A model generated the notes under the pieces. It worked only from the letters and a program-made list of their open reading frames with translations. It was not told the origin of the DNA and searched no databases. The position numbers and the translations under genes were made by a program. This document shows, in pieces, positions 39,019 through 47,708 of a DNA stretch of 64,000 nucleotides. Positions within the stretch are counted from its first letter, which is position 1. The number at the start of each line of letters is the position of its first letter. Origin of the DNA: Angustibacter sp. Root456 (GTDB lineage Bacteria > Actinomycetota > Actinomycetes > Actinomycetales > Angustibacteraceae); assembly GCF_001426435.1 (NCBI RefSeq), contig NZ_LMER01000020.1, forward strand, positions 450,240 to 514,239. The letters are read 5' to 3'.

Positions 39019-39609
39019 ATGGCAGGCGACACGATCATCACGATCGTCGGCAATCTCACCGGCGACCCCGAGCTGCGGTTCACCCCGTCGGGTGCTGCCG
39101 TCGCGAACTTCACGATCGCCTCGACCCCGCGCTCGTTCGACCGCCAGTCGAACGAGTGGAAGGACGGCGAGACGCTGTTCATGCGTTGCTCGGTGTGGCG
39201 TGAGGCGGCCGAGAACGTCGCCGAGTCGCTGACCCGCGGCACCGCCGTGATCGCCCAGGGCCGCCTGGTCTCGCGCTCCTACGAGACCAAGGAGGGCGAG
39301 AAGCGCACGGTCACCGAGATGCAGGTCGACGAGATCGGCCCGACGCTGCGGCGCGCCACGGCCAAGGTCACCAAGGCCCAGCGCGGCGGTGGCGGCGGCT
39401 TCGGTGGCGGCGGCGGTGGCCAGGGTGGCGGTGGTTTCAGCGGCGGCGGCCAAGGTGGCGGCGGCTGGGGCAACCAGGGCAACCAGGGTGGCCAGGGCGG
39501 CGGCCAGCAGGTCGACGACCCGTGGGCGACCGGCCCGTCCGGTGGCTCGGGCGGCGGCTTCGGTGGCCAGCAGTCCGGCGGCGGCTACAACGACGACCCG
39601 CCGTTCTGA
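39019..39609 (+). CDS. ssb: Single-stranded DNA-binding protein
   Basis: A 196-residue SSB. The OB fold is in residues 1-115 ([28 protein letters not shown]), followed by a long Gly/Gln-rich linker and the acidic tip DDPPF that recruits partner proteins. It binds unwound DNA at forks, and DnaB is encoded in the same region. AACGAAGGG is a weak ribosome-binding site. Confidence 0.98.
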   Translation: MAGDTIITIVGNLTGDPELRFTPSGAAVANFTIASTPRSFDRQSNEWKDGETLFMRCSVWREAAENVAESLTRGTAVIAQGRLVSRSYETKEGEKRTVTEMQVDEIGPTLRRATAKVTKAQRGGGGGFGGGGGGQGGGGFSGGGQGGGGWGNQGNQGGQGGGQQVDDPWATGPSGGSGGGFGGQQSGGGYNDDPPF

Positions 39610-39719
39610 TCGGCACCTCGCAGTACCCGCCCGGCCTCGCCGGGCACTGACAGATCAACTCCGACCATCCCGGACCGACCTCGCACGCGGTCCGGGCTCC
39701 ACGAAAGGGGAGCTCCACG

Positions 39720-39956
39720 ATGGCAAAGCCCGTTGTGCGCAAGCCGAAGAAGAAGGCCAACCCGCTGAAGGCGGCGAAGGTCGAGTACATCGACTACAAG
39801 GACACCGCGCTCCTGCGCAAGTTCATCTCCGACCGCGGCAAGATCCGCGCTCGCCGCGTCACCGGTGTCTCCGTCCAGCAGCAGCGGCAGATCGCCAGCG
39901 CGATCAAGAACGCCCGCGAGATGGCGCTGCTGCCCTACTCCAGCGCGACTCGCTGA
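39720..39956 (+). CDS. rpsR: 30S ribosomal protein S18, zinc-free form
   Basis: A 78-residue S18 with [23 protein letters not shown] and REMALLPYS. Canonical actinobacterial S18 has a CxxC pair near the N terminus and a later cysteine. Here those places read [16 protein letters not shown] and GVSVQQQR, with no cysteine at all. It therefore cannot bind zinc and is of the C-minus type, although it lies in the main operon. GAAAGGGGAG lies upstream. Confidence 0.97.
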   Translation: MAKPVVRKPKKKANPLKAAKVEYIDYKDTALLRKFISDRGKIRARRVTGVSVQQQRQIASAIKNAREMALLPYSSATR

Positions 39957-39972
39957 GGAAGGGGACCAGAAG

Positions 39973-40419
39973 ATGAAGCTCATCCTCACCCAGGAGGTCA
40001 CCGGTCTCGGTGCGCCCGGTGACGTCGTCGACGTCAAGGACGGCTACGCCCGGAACTTCCTCATCCGCCGCTCCCTCGGCACCCCGTGGACCAAGGGCGG
40101 CCAGAAGCAGGTCGACGCGACCCGCAAGGCCCGCGCGTCGCGTGAGATCGCCTCGATCGAGCAGGCTCAGCAGATCAAGAGCCAGCTCGAGAGCAAGACG
40201 GTCACCCTCACCGCCCACGCGGGTGCTGCCGGCCGCCTGTTCGGTGCCATCACCACCGCGGACGTCGCGAACGCCGTCCAGCAGGCCGGTGGCCCCGAGC
40301 TCGACCGCCGCAAGATCGAGCTCGGCCAGCCGATCAAGGCCGTGGGCCGTCACGACGTGAGCGTGCGTCTGCACCCCGAGGTCTCCGCGAAGGTGGCTCT
40401 CGAGGTCGTCGCCGGCTGA
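39973..40419 (+). CDS. rplI: 50S ribosomal protein L9
   Basis: A 148-residue L9 with the N-terminal signature [19 protein letters not shown] and [13 protein letters not shown], a central long helix, and a C-terminal domain with [21 protein letters not shown] precedes the ATG. It is the last gene of the operon before a strong terminator. Confidence 0.98.
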   Translation: MKLILTQEVTGLGAPGDVVDVKDGYARNFLIRRSLGTPWTKGGQKQVDATRKARASREIASIEQAQQIKSQLESKTVTLTAHAGAAGRLFGAITTADVANAVQQAGGPELDRRKIELGQPIKAVGRHDVSVRLHPEVSAKVALEVVAG

Positions 40420-40439
40420 CGCCGTCCGCCTCAGCGTTG

Positions 40440-40469
40440 GGGCCCGCACCCGTTCTCGGGTGCGGGCCC
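40440..40469 (+). terminator. Rho-independent terminator after rplI
   Basis: A perfect 13-bp stem (40440-40452 with 40457-40469, GGGCCCGCACCCG arm) around a TTCT loop begins 20 nt after the rplI stop. Only a short TT follows, as usual in high-GC genomes. Confidence 0.85.
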
Positions 40470-40490
40470 TTCCGCATGCCCGCCCTTTCC

Positions 40491-40565
40491 CGCAGATACC
40501 CGACGTCTTCCGGTTGTGGGGCCCTCTGAAGGGCGGATTCCACCGGAAGTAGGCGGGTATCTGCG
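40491..40565. repeat. 75-bp palindromic repeat, copy A
   Basis: The outer 23-bp arms (CGCAGATACCCG at the left end, CGGGTATCTGCG at the right end) match at 20 of 23 positions. An inner stem GCCCT-ctga-AGGGC lies in the centre. A second element of the same length and ends lies at 56274-56348. It sits between rplI and the convergent MATE gene, just after a separate terminator. Confidence 0.7.
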
Positions 40566-40578
40566 CGACCGGCGCGGC

Positions 40579-41955
40579 TCAGCGGGAGGCGCCGACGACG
40601 GCCCACTGCGGCCCGCGCGCTCGCCAGCCGAGCAGCGCGCCGCGCACGAGCATGAAGACGCCGAACCCCCACCACAGCGCGGACGCCGATCCCGCCCCTG
40701 CGCGCACCGCCAGCACCACCGGCACGTAAACCACGAGCTGGGCCAGCGCCGCGCGCGCCAGCCACCGCCCGTCGCCAGCCCCGATGAGTACGCCGTCGAG
40801 CACGAACACGTAGCCCGAGAGCGGCTGTTGCAGGCCGACCACGATGAGCGCACCGGCCAGCGAGGCCCGCACGCCGGCGTCGGCCGTGAACAGCGGTGGC
40901 AGCACCCGGTGCAGCAGCACCACCACGGCACCGAAGACCGCACCGCCCACGACGCCCCAACGCAGCATCAGCGCCGTCAGCGCCCGGGCCCGTGCCACGT
41001 CGCCCGCCCCGAGGGCGTGCCCGGTGAGCGCCTGCGCCGCGATCGCCAGGGCGTCCAGAGCGAAGACGAGGAAGGTCCAGACCGTCGCCGACACCTGGTA
41101 CGACGCGAGCGTGACGTCACCGCCGGACGCCGCCGCCCAGGTCGTGAGCAGCAGCACCGCCCGCAGTGCGAGCGTGCGCACGAGGAGCGGGACGCCGTCG
41201 CGCGCCGCCGCCAGCACCCGCAGCGGGTGGGCCCGCAGCGAGGCTCCGTGCCGGCGTCCGCCCCGGACGACCACCGCGACCAGGGCGGTGCCCATGAGGG
41301 TCTGCGCCACCACGGTGCCGAGCGCCGACCCCGCGATGCCCAGGCCGAGCCCGAAGACGAAGACGACGTTCAGCACGATGTTGAGCGAGAAGCCCGCGAC
41401 GGCGACCGCGAGGGGCGTGCGGGTGTCCTGCAAGCCGCGCAGCACCCCGGTCGCGGCGAGCACCGTGAGCATGCCGGGCACGCCGAACGCGCTCACCCGT
41501 AGGTAGGTCACGGCCTGCGCGGTGGCTGCCCCCGAGGCGTCGAAGGCGCCCGCCACCCAGGGTGCCGCGGCGAGCAGCAGCGCGCCGCTCGCGACGCCGA
41601 GCACCAGGGCCAGCCACACGCCGTCCACGCCCAGGCCGAACGCCGCCCGCGCGTCGCCCGCACCAGCCCGACGCGACACCGACGCCGTGGTGCCGTAGGC
41701 GAGGAAGATGAAGATGCCTGCCGCGGTGGACAGGGCGGCTGAGGCCACGCCCAGACCGGCCAGCGGCACCGTGCCGAGGCGCCCGACGATGGCCGAGTCC
41801 GCCAGCAGGAACGCCGGCTCGGCCACCAGCGCCAGGAACGCCGGGACGGCGAGCCGCAGCACCTCGCGCGAGGTGGCGTCCGGATGACGGACGGGTGGCT
41901 GGTCGATAGCGAGATCCTCGAGAACTTTCTTCTGTCCACAGCGTGTGCACGGCAT
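40579..41955 (-). CDS. MATE family efflux transporter (DinF-like, 458 aa)
   Basis: A twelve-helix multidrug and toxin extrusion protein. LADSAIVGRLGTVPLAGLGVASA near the N terminus and GVLRGLQDTRTPLAVAVAG are DinF-type signatures. It exchanges drugs or metabolites for protons or sodium. The ATG at 41955 (MPCTRCGQKKVLED) is the best start; the frame stays open far upstream into dnaB on the other strand, which is not real coding. The start overlaps the first of several DnaA-box-like sites in the region divergent from dnaB. Confidence 0.85.
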   Translation of the reverse strand: MPCTRCGQKKVLEDLAIDQPPVRHPDATSREVLRLAVPAFLALVAEPAFLLADSAIVGRLGTVPLAGLGVASAALSTAAGIFIFLAYGTTASVSRRAGAGDARAAFGLGVDGVWLALVLGVASGALLLAAAPWVAGAFDASGAATAQAVTYLRVSAFGVPGMLTVLAATGVLRGLQDTRTPLAVAVAGFSLNIVLNVVFVFGLGLGIAGSALGTVVAQTLMGTALVAVVVRGGRRHGASLRAHPLRVLAAARDGVPLLVRTLALRAVLLLTTWAAASGGDVTLASYQVSATVWTFLVFALDALAIAAQALTGHALGAGDVARARALTALMLRWGVVGGAVFGAVVVLLHRVLPPLFTADAGVRASLAGALIVVGLQQPLSGYVFVLDGVLIGAGDGRWLARAALAQLVVYVPVVLAVRAGAGSASALWWGFGVFMLVRGALLGWRARGPQWAVVGASR

Positions 41956-42073
41956 CGTGGCCGGTCGCGAGCACGAGACCGGGCCGGGAGCCGTCGTCGT
42001 CCACAGTGGACTCCACAGGCTGTGGGCAGTGGTCAACAGGGTCGTCCACACCTTCTCACCAGGGCTGTGCACA
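41932..42073. promoter_or_regulatory. Cluster of DnaA-box-like sites upstream of dnaB
   Basis: Compared with the actinobacterial box TTGTCCACA, there are one-mismatch sites at 41932-41940 (CTGTCCACA), 41997-42005 and 42042-42050 (both TCGTCCACA). Weaker sites lie at 42009-42017, 42021-42029 (reverse) and 42065-42073. Such density in 142 bp suggests DnaA control of the dnaB/MATE divergent promoters or a DnaA-titrating site. Confidence 0.5.
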
Positions 42074-42210
42074 GGCCCGCTTGAGTCCACCCGCCGGACC
42101 TCCCTAGCGTGGGGTCGCACGTCACGACCGCCGCTGTCGGTGCCCTTTGGTGCACTGTTCCCCGGGTCGCGTTGGGGGTTCGTGCAGTCGAGAGGGAGGG
42201 GTGCGAAGCG

Positions 42211-45200
42211 GTGTCGATCACCGACGTGGACAGGCCGGCGCAGTACGGCCCACCGGACGGCCCGGGGGAGTCGTTCGACCGCACCCCGCCGCAGGATGTG
42301 GCGGCCGAGCAGTCCGTGCTCGGCGGCATGATGCTGAGCAAGGACGCCATCGCCGACGTCGTCGAGGTCGTCCGCGGCAACGACTTCTACCGACCCGCCC
42401 ACGAGCTCGTCTACGACGCGATCCTCGACCTCTACGGCCGGGGCGAACCGGCCGACGCCGTCACCGTCTCCGACGAGCTCACCAAGCGGGGCGACCTCGG
42501 CCGGGTGGGCGGTGCGCCGTACCTGCACACGCTCATCTCGTCGGTGCCCACGGCCGCGAACGCGGGCTACTACGCGCGCATCGTCCGCGAGCGGGCGGTG
42601 CTGCGCCGGCTCGTCGAGGCCGGCACCAAGATCGTGCAGCTGGGCTACGCCACCACCGGCGGCGACGTCGACGACATCGTCAACGCCGCCCAGGCCGAGG
42701 TGTACGCCGTCACCGAACGCCGCACGAGCGAGGACTACCTGCCGATCGGCCAGATCATCGAGCCGACGGTCGACGAGATCGAGGCGGCCGGTCACCGCGG
42801 CGAGGGCATGATCGGCGTCCCCACCGGGTTCGCCGACCTCGACCGGCTCACCAACGGCCTGCACCCGGGTCAGATGGTGGTTCTCGCCGCCAGACCGGCC
42901 ATCGGCAAGGCGCTCGCGCTCGACACGCCGATGCCGACGCCGACGGGTTGGACGACGATGGGCGACGTCCAGGTGGGTGACGAGCTCCTGGGGGCCGACG
43001 GTGCCCCCACCCGGGTGGTCGCCGCGACCGACGTGATGGTCGACCGCCCCTGCTACGAAGTGCACTTCTCGGACGGCTCGGTGATCGTCGCGGATGCCGA
43101 GCACCAGTGGGTCACGACGACGCGGGCTTCCCGTCGCGGGCCGGCTGCTGTCCGTGTGCGCCGGCGGGGCGACTCCGAGCTGACCCTCGGGTCGGTGCGC
43201 ACCACCGAGGAGATCGCGCAGACGCTGCGCTGCGAGACCGCTGACGGTCGGCTCAACCACGCTGTCCCGACGACCGAGCCGCTCGAGCTCCCCGAGCGGG
43301 ACTTTCTCGTCCAGCCGTACACGCTCGGCGCCTGGCTCGGCGACGGCACGAGCGCGGCTGCGTCCCTGACGAGCGCCGACCCCGAGATCGTCATGCGCTT
43401 GGAGGCCGACGGCCTCGTCGTGCAACCTACGGGTGCGCACCTGCGCTACTCGCTGAAGCTGCCGACAGAGGCGGTCGTGGAGCGTGCGTGCGTCGTGTGC
43501 GGCGCGCTCTTCCAGCCGCGGACCAGCCAGGTGCGCACCTGTGGTCGCTCGTGCGGAGGGCGCGCCAAGACGGTGAGCGCGCCGGTCGCGACGCCCACGT
43601 GCCCCGACTGCGGTGTGGAGACCTGCGGACTCGTGCGGTGCCAGGAGTGCCATTGGAAGTACGGCACGGTAGCGGGTCGCCTGCGCACGATCGGAGTCCT
43701 GAACAACAAGCACATCCCCGCCGACTACCTGCGCGGGAGCGTCCAGCAGCGACGAGACCTGCTCGCCGGTCTCCTCGACACCGACGGCACCGTCATGCCG
43801 ACGGGCGTCGTGCAGTTCACGAGCACGAACCAGCGGCTGGCCGAGGGCGTCCGCGAGCTCGTCCTGAGCCTGGGGCACCGGTGTGGTTTCGCCACGAGGC
43901 CAGTTCGCGGACGCACCGACGCCTCGTCCACCGCGTACACAGTGTCGTTCAGCACGGACGACACGGTCTTCTGGCTCGAGCGCAAGCGCCTGCTCCACAA
44001 GGAGCGCGGCGCTCGTCGGTTCACCCGTCGACGGTCGCGCTTCATCACCGAGGTGCGTCCGGTGGCGTCGGTGCCGGTGCGTTGCCTGCAGGTCGACTCG
44101 CCCGACCACCTGTTCCTCGCAGGCCGGTCGATGATCCCGACGCACAACTCCACGATGGGTCTCGACATCGCCCGGTCGGCGTCGATCCACAACGGGCTGA
44201 CGTCGGTCATCTTCTCGCTCGAGATGAGCCGCACCGAGATCACCATGCGCATGCTCAGCGCCGAGGCCAAGATCCCGCTGCAGAAGCTGCGCCAGGGGCG
44301 GTTGGAGGACTCCGACTGGACCAAGATGGCGCGCACCATGGGCGAGCTGAGCGACGCGCCGCTGTTCATCGACGACAGCCCCAACATGTCGCTGATGGAG
44401 ATCCGCGCGAAGTGCCGGCGGCTGAAGCAGCGGCACGACCTCAAGCTCGTGATCATCGACTACCTGCAGCTGATGAGCAGCGGCAAGCGCGTCGAGTCCC
44501 GTCAGCAGGAGGTCTCGGAATTCTCCCGAGCCCTCAAGCTGCTGGCCAAGGAGCTCGAGGTGCCGGTGATCGCGATCAGCCAGCTCAACCGTGGCCCGGA
44601 GCAGCGCACCGACAAGAAGCCGCAGATGAGCGACCTTCGCGAATCGGGCTGCCTCACCGCCGACACCCGCATCCTGCGCGCCGACACCGGCGCCGAGACG
44701 ACGATGGGCGAGCTGTTCGCCTCGGGCGCCACCGACGTCCCGGTGTGGTCGCTCGACGACTCACTGCGGTACGTCCGACGTCATCTCACGCACGTATTCT
44801 CGACGGGTGTGAAGCCGGTCTTCAAGCTCACCCTCGCCTCCGGCAAGCAGGTGCGGGCGACCGCCAACCACCCGTTCCTCACCTATGACGGTTGGCGACG
44901 GCTCGACCAGCTGGAGGTCGGTTCGCGGCTGGGCGTCCCGCGGCACGTCCCCGCGCCCGAGCTGGAGGCGGTACGAAGTGACGAGGAGGTGCTGGCGGCG
45001 ATCAGCGGACCTGAACTAGGCACCTCGCACGATGTCCCCTCGTGGATGTTCCACCTGCCGAAGCGTCAGATCGGCATCGCTCTGTGCCGACTCTGGTCCG
45101 CGGGTGGAGCATTGCGAGCACCCCAAGGACCCGACGCCGGCACCGTCGTCTGGGCAGGTGAAGCCTCCCTCGGCGAGGCGATCACTCGCCTCCTGCTCCG

Positions 45201-45801
45201 CTTCGGGATCAGCGTGAAGTCGACCGGTGCTGGACCTGTTGTTGGATTGGAGCTGCGCGACGCCGACGACCGACGGCGCTTCCTTCAGGAGATCGGTCTC
45301 GAGGAGTCGTTCGACGTCGACGCCCGCGACGTGCTGGAGCGGGCGCGCGATGACACCGCGACGACACCACAGCGGCTGGCCGATCCCGTCATGTGGTCCC
45401 ACATCGAGTCGATGCTGCGCGCCGGTCCGCGTTCGGGTCAGTCTCTGCTGTCGGGCATCACGGCCGTGATGGATCGGGCGGATCTCGACGTCCATGCAGT
45501 CAATGACCTGCTCTGGGACGAGGTCGTGTCGATCGAGCCGGACGGCGAGGAGCAGGTCTTCGACGCCACGGTCGTCGGCAACCACAACTTCATCGCGAAC
45601 GGCGTCGCGGTGCACAACTCCATCGAGCAGGATGCCGACATGGTGATCCTGCTCCACCGCGAGGACGCCTACGAGAAGGAGTCGCCGCGCGCGGGCGAGG
45701 CGGACTTCATCGTCGCGAAGCACCGTAACGGCCCCACCGACACGATCACGGTCGCCTTCCAGGGTCACTACTCGCGCTTCGTCGACATGGCTCAGAGCTA
45801 G
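42211..45801 (+). CDS. dnaB: Replicative DNA helicase DnaB with two inteins (1196-aa precursor)
   Basis: After removal of two inteins the protein would be 460 residues, the normal DnaB size. The N-terminal domain (VSITDVDRPAQYG, PPQDVAAEQSVLGGMM) and a RecA-type motor follow. Intein 1 splits the Walker A motif between GK and S (RPAIGK | STMGLD). Intein 2 interrupts SDLRESG | SIEQDAD, the same site as the Synechocystis DnaB intein. Walker B LVIIDYLQLM and AISQLNRG lie between them. The GTG at 42211 follows GAGGGAGG; an open extension to 42109 has no support. DnaB is a hexameric 5'-3' helicase that needs both splicing events to be active. Confidence 0.97.
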   Translation: MSITDVDRPAQYGPPDGPGESFDRTPPQDVAAEQSVLGGMMLSKDAIADVVEVVRGNDFYRPAHELVYDAILDLYGRGEPADAVTVSDELTKRGDLGRVGGAPYLHTLISSVPTAANAGYYARIVRERAVLRRLVEAGTKIVQLGYATTGGDVDDIVNAAQAEVYAVTERRTSEDYLPIGQIIEPTVDEIEAAGHRGEGMIGVPTGFADLDRLTNGLHPGQMVVLAARPAIGKALALDTPMPTPTGWTTMGDVQVGDELLGADGAPTRVVAATDVMVDRPCYEVHFSDGSVIVADAEHQWVTTTRASRRGPAAVRVRRRGDSELTLGSVRTTEEIAQTLRCETADGRLNHAVPTTEPLELPERDFLVQPYTLGAWLGDGTSAAASLTSADPEIVMRLEADGLVVQPTGAHLRYSLKLPTEAVVERACVVCGALFQPRTSQVRTCGRSCGGRAKTVSAPVATPTCPDCGVETCGLVRCQECHWKYGTVAGRLRTIGVLNNKHIPADYLRGSVQQRRDLLAGLLDTDGTVMPTGVVQFTSTNQRLAEGVRELVLSLGHRCGFATRPVRGRTDASSTAYTVSFSTDDTVFWLERKRLLHKERGARRFTRRRSRFITEVRPVASVPVRCLQVDSPDHLFLAGRSMIPTHNSTMGLDIARSASIHNGLTSVIFSLEMSRTEITMRMLSAEAKIPLQKLRQGRLEDSDWTKMARTMGELSDAPLFIDDSPNMSLMEIRAKCRRLKQRHDLKLVIIDYLQLMSSGKRVESRQQEVSEFSRALKLLAKELEVPVIAISQLNRGPEQRTDKKPQMSDLRESGCLTADTRILRADTGAETTMGELFASGATDVPVWSLDDSLRYVRRHLTHVFSTGVKPVFKLTLASGKQVRATANHPFLTYDGWRRLDQLEVGSRLGVPRHVPAPELEAVRSDEEVLAAISGPELGTSHDVPSWMFHLPKRQIGIALCRLWSAGGALRAPQGPDAGTVVWAGEASLGEAITRLLLRFGISVKSTGAGPVVGLELRDADDRRRFLQEIGLEESFDVDARDVLERARDDTATTPQRLADPVMWSHIESMLRAGPRSGQSLLSGITAVMDRADLDVHAVNDLLWDEVVSIEPDGEEQVFDATVVGNHNFIANGVAVHNSIEQDADMVILLHREDAYEKESPRAGEADFIVAKHRNGPTDTITVAFQGHYSRFVDMAQS
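42910..44148 (+). mobile_element. Class 3 intein 1 in DnaB Walker A, with LAGLIDADG endonuclease (413 aa)
   Basis: It starts with Ala rather than Cys/Ser and ends PTHN before extein Ser. The class 3 triplet is present: Trp67 two residues after His65 in block B (AEHQW), Cys392 at block F position 4 (VRCLQVDSPDH) and Thr411 in block G. The endonuclease part has two LAGLIDADG-like helices (LGAWLGDGT at 139-147, LLAGLLDTDGT at 284-294), both with the acidic residue, so it may be active. A double zinc-ribbon-like insert lies between them (Cys194, 197, 211, 215 and Cys231, 234, 244, 247). Confidence 0.9.
44650..45618 (+). mobile_element. Class 1 intein 2 in DnaB, endonuclease degenerate (323 aa)
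   Basis: It starts with Cys (CLTADTRIL), ends VAVHN, and is followed by extein Ser. Block B is TANHPFLTYDGW and block F is EEQVFDATVVGNHNFIANG, closely like the Synechocystis DnaB intein at the same insertion point. The first LAGLIDADG helix is missing and the second reads CRLWSAGG where LWATDG is usual, so the catalytic acidic residue is gone. Splicing residues are intact, so it should still splice but not home. Confidence 0.9.
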
Positions 45802-45843
45802 CCCAACCTGGACAGATCCGGCTCGCCCTGCCAAGGTCCCGCC

Positions 45844-47100
45844 ATGCCCTGGGGGAGCACTGGTCGGCTCATGCACAACCGCGACTACGTGGTGCTGCTC
45901 AGCAGCCAGACGGTGAGCTCGCTCGGCTCGGCCATGAGCGCCTTCGTGTTCACCCTGCTCGCGGTCGACGTCACGGGCTCACCCGCCCAGGCCGGGTTGG
46001 TAGGAAGTGCCTACGCGCTCGGTGCGGCCCTGACCTCGTTGCCGGCGGGGGCTCTGGTCGACCGGTGGAACCGCAAGACGATCCTGGTCTGCTGCGCGGC
46101 CGGGGGCGCCGTCCTCTACGGCTCCGTCGCGGCGGCTCTGGCCCTCGACCACCTGACCCTCGCGCACCTGGTGGTCGTGGGGCTCGGGTCCGGCCTCTCG
46201 CGCGCCTTCTTCCTCCCGGCGCAGAACGCGGCCCTGCGGGCGATCGTCGCGCCGCACGACATGGGCGCCGCCATGTCGGCGAACGAGGGCCGCGAGCACT
46301 TCGCGTCCCTGGTGGGCGCGCCCCTAGCGGGCGCCCTCTATTCCGTTTCGCGCGTCGTGCCGGTGCTCGCCGACGCCGTCTCCTACGTCGTCCTCACTGT
46401 CGCGACGCTGACGCTGCGCGCCTCCCTCGCAGCCCCAAGCGGCTCCGCCAAGCCACCCGTGCTGGCCTCGATCCGCGAGGGCGTGCGCTGGGTGCTGGCT
46501 CAGCCTGCGATCCGGGCCATCGCCTTCTCGGCCACGGTGCTCAACTTCTGTGCCAACGCGATCATGCTGGTGCTCATCGTCCACCTCCAGCGCATCGGCA
46601 CCCGCGCCCCGGTCATCGGCCTGCTCGAGACCGGTATCGGCGTCGGTGGCCTCCTGGGAGCTCTGGCCGCTGCACCGTTGATCGCCCGGCTGACCACGGG
46701 ACGCATCGCCGTGCTGGCGGTGTGGGTGATCACGGTGTGTTTCGCACTCACCGCCCTGACGACGGCACCGGCCGCACTGGTGGTGCTGCTCGCCGGGGCG
46801 ATCTTCTTCGTGCCGTCCTTCAACGCCGGGCTCTTCGGCTACCAGGTGCTGGTGACGCCCGACGACATGCAGGGGCGTGCCCAGAGCGCGATCGGGTTCC
46901 TCGCCACGGCGACGAGTCCTCTCGCACCCATCGCGGGCGGTCTGCTGCTCCAGAACTCCGGGCTGCGGGCCGCCGTCCTGGTGCTGTGCGTGCCGTTGGT
47001 GCTCGCCGGTCTGAACATCACGTTGAGCGCTGCGATCAGGGCGATCCCGTTGCTGAGCCAGGTGACTGCGCATCAAGCGCAGGACAGGGTGCCCGGATGA
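45844..47100 (+). CDS. MFS transporter (418 aa)
   Basis: A twelve-helix major facilitator with DRWNRKTILV in loop 2-3. Resembles the MFS_3/enterobactin-exporter-like group (MHNRDYVVLLSSQTVSSLGSAMS near the N terminus). The substrate is unknown; drug or siderophore export is typical. It overlaps the exonuclease gene by 4 nt (ATGA). Confidence 0.85.
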   Translation: MPWGSTGRLMHNRDYVVLLSSQTVSSLGSAMSAFVFTLLAVDVTGSPAQAGLVGSAYALGAALTSLPAGALVDRWNRKTILVCCAAGGAVLYGSVAAALALDHLTLAHLVVVGLGSGLSRAFFLPAQNAALRAIVAPHDMGAAMSANEGREHFASLVGAPLAGALYSVSRVVPVLADAVSYVVLTVATLTLRASLAAPSGSAKPPVLASIREGVRWVLAQPAIRAIAFSATVLNFCANAIMLVLIVHLQRIGTRAPVIGLLETGIGVGGLLGALAAAPLIARLTTGRIAVLAVWVITVCFALTALTTAPAALVVLLAGAIFFVPSFNAGLFGYQVLVTPDDMQGRAQSAIGFLATATSPLAPIAGGLLLQNSGLRAAVLVLCVPLVLAGLNITLSAAIRAIPLLSQVTAHQAQDRVPG

Positions 47101-47690
47101 CCGAGCCGATCTACGTCGTCACCGACATCGAGGTCGACGGGCCCTGGCCGGGCCCGAGCTCGATGCGCTCCTTCGCCTCGGTCGCGGTGACGGCGGCGGG
47201 CGACGTCCGCGGTGAGTTCCAGGCCGTCCTCGAACCGCTGCCGGGAGCCCAGCCGAACCCCGACACCCACGCGTGGTTCCAGACCCAGCCGCAGGCGTGG
47301 GCGGCGGCCACGCGCGACCCGCGTCCCGTGCCCGTGGTGCTCGACGACTACGCGCAGTGGGTGCTCAGCCTCGGTGCCGACCGGCACTTCGTGGCGTCGC
47401 CTCTCGCCTTCGACGGTGGCTGGATCGACTACTACCTCCGGCGTTTCACGCAGTACGCCGTGTGCCAGGGCCCCTACGAGACCGACCGCCTCTTTCACGG
47501 GCCCGGTGTGTGCCTCATGAGCCTCGCCTGCGGCGCCACCGGCGGCGACCCGGCCACCTTCTCGGTGCACCAGCTGCCGACGGAGTGGTTTGGCGACGTC
47601 CCGCACACCCACGAGGCGATCGACGACGCCCGCGGCTACGCCAACCTGCTCGTGACCCTGCTGGGGCGCCGCGCGGCGACCGCCCGCTGA
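47097..47690 (+). CDS. DEDDh-type 3'-5' exonuclease-like protein (197 aa)
   Basis: An RNase H-like fold exonuclease. VVTDIEVDGP carries the first Asp-x-Glu pair, SPLAFDGGWIDYYL the middle Asp, and HTHEAIDDARGYANLL the His and final Asp. It probably trims RNA or DNA ends; no partner domain is present. The ATG overlaps the MFS stop. It converges with the LuxR-type gene, 18 nt between the stops. Confidence 0.75.
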   Translation: MTEPIYVVTDIEVDGPWPGPSSMRSFASVAVTAAGDVRGEFQAVLEPLPGAQPNPDTHAWFQTQPQAWAAATRDPRPVPVVLDDYAQWVLSLGADRHFVASPLAFDGGWIDYYLRRFTQYAVCQGPYETDRLFHGPGVCLMSLACGATGGDPATFSVHQLPTEWFGDVPHTHEAIDDARGYANLLVTLLGRRAATAR

Positions 47691-47708
47691 GCGTCCCGAC
47701 GGCCGGAC

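Noticed and set aside
40579-44436. 1285-codon open frame on the minus strand running through dnaB
   Set aside because: Only the last 458 codons (40579-41955) encode a recognisable MATE protein; the rest is antisense to dnaB and its intein and has biased, meaningless composition.
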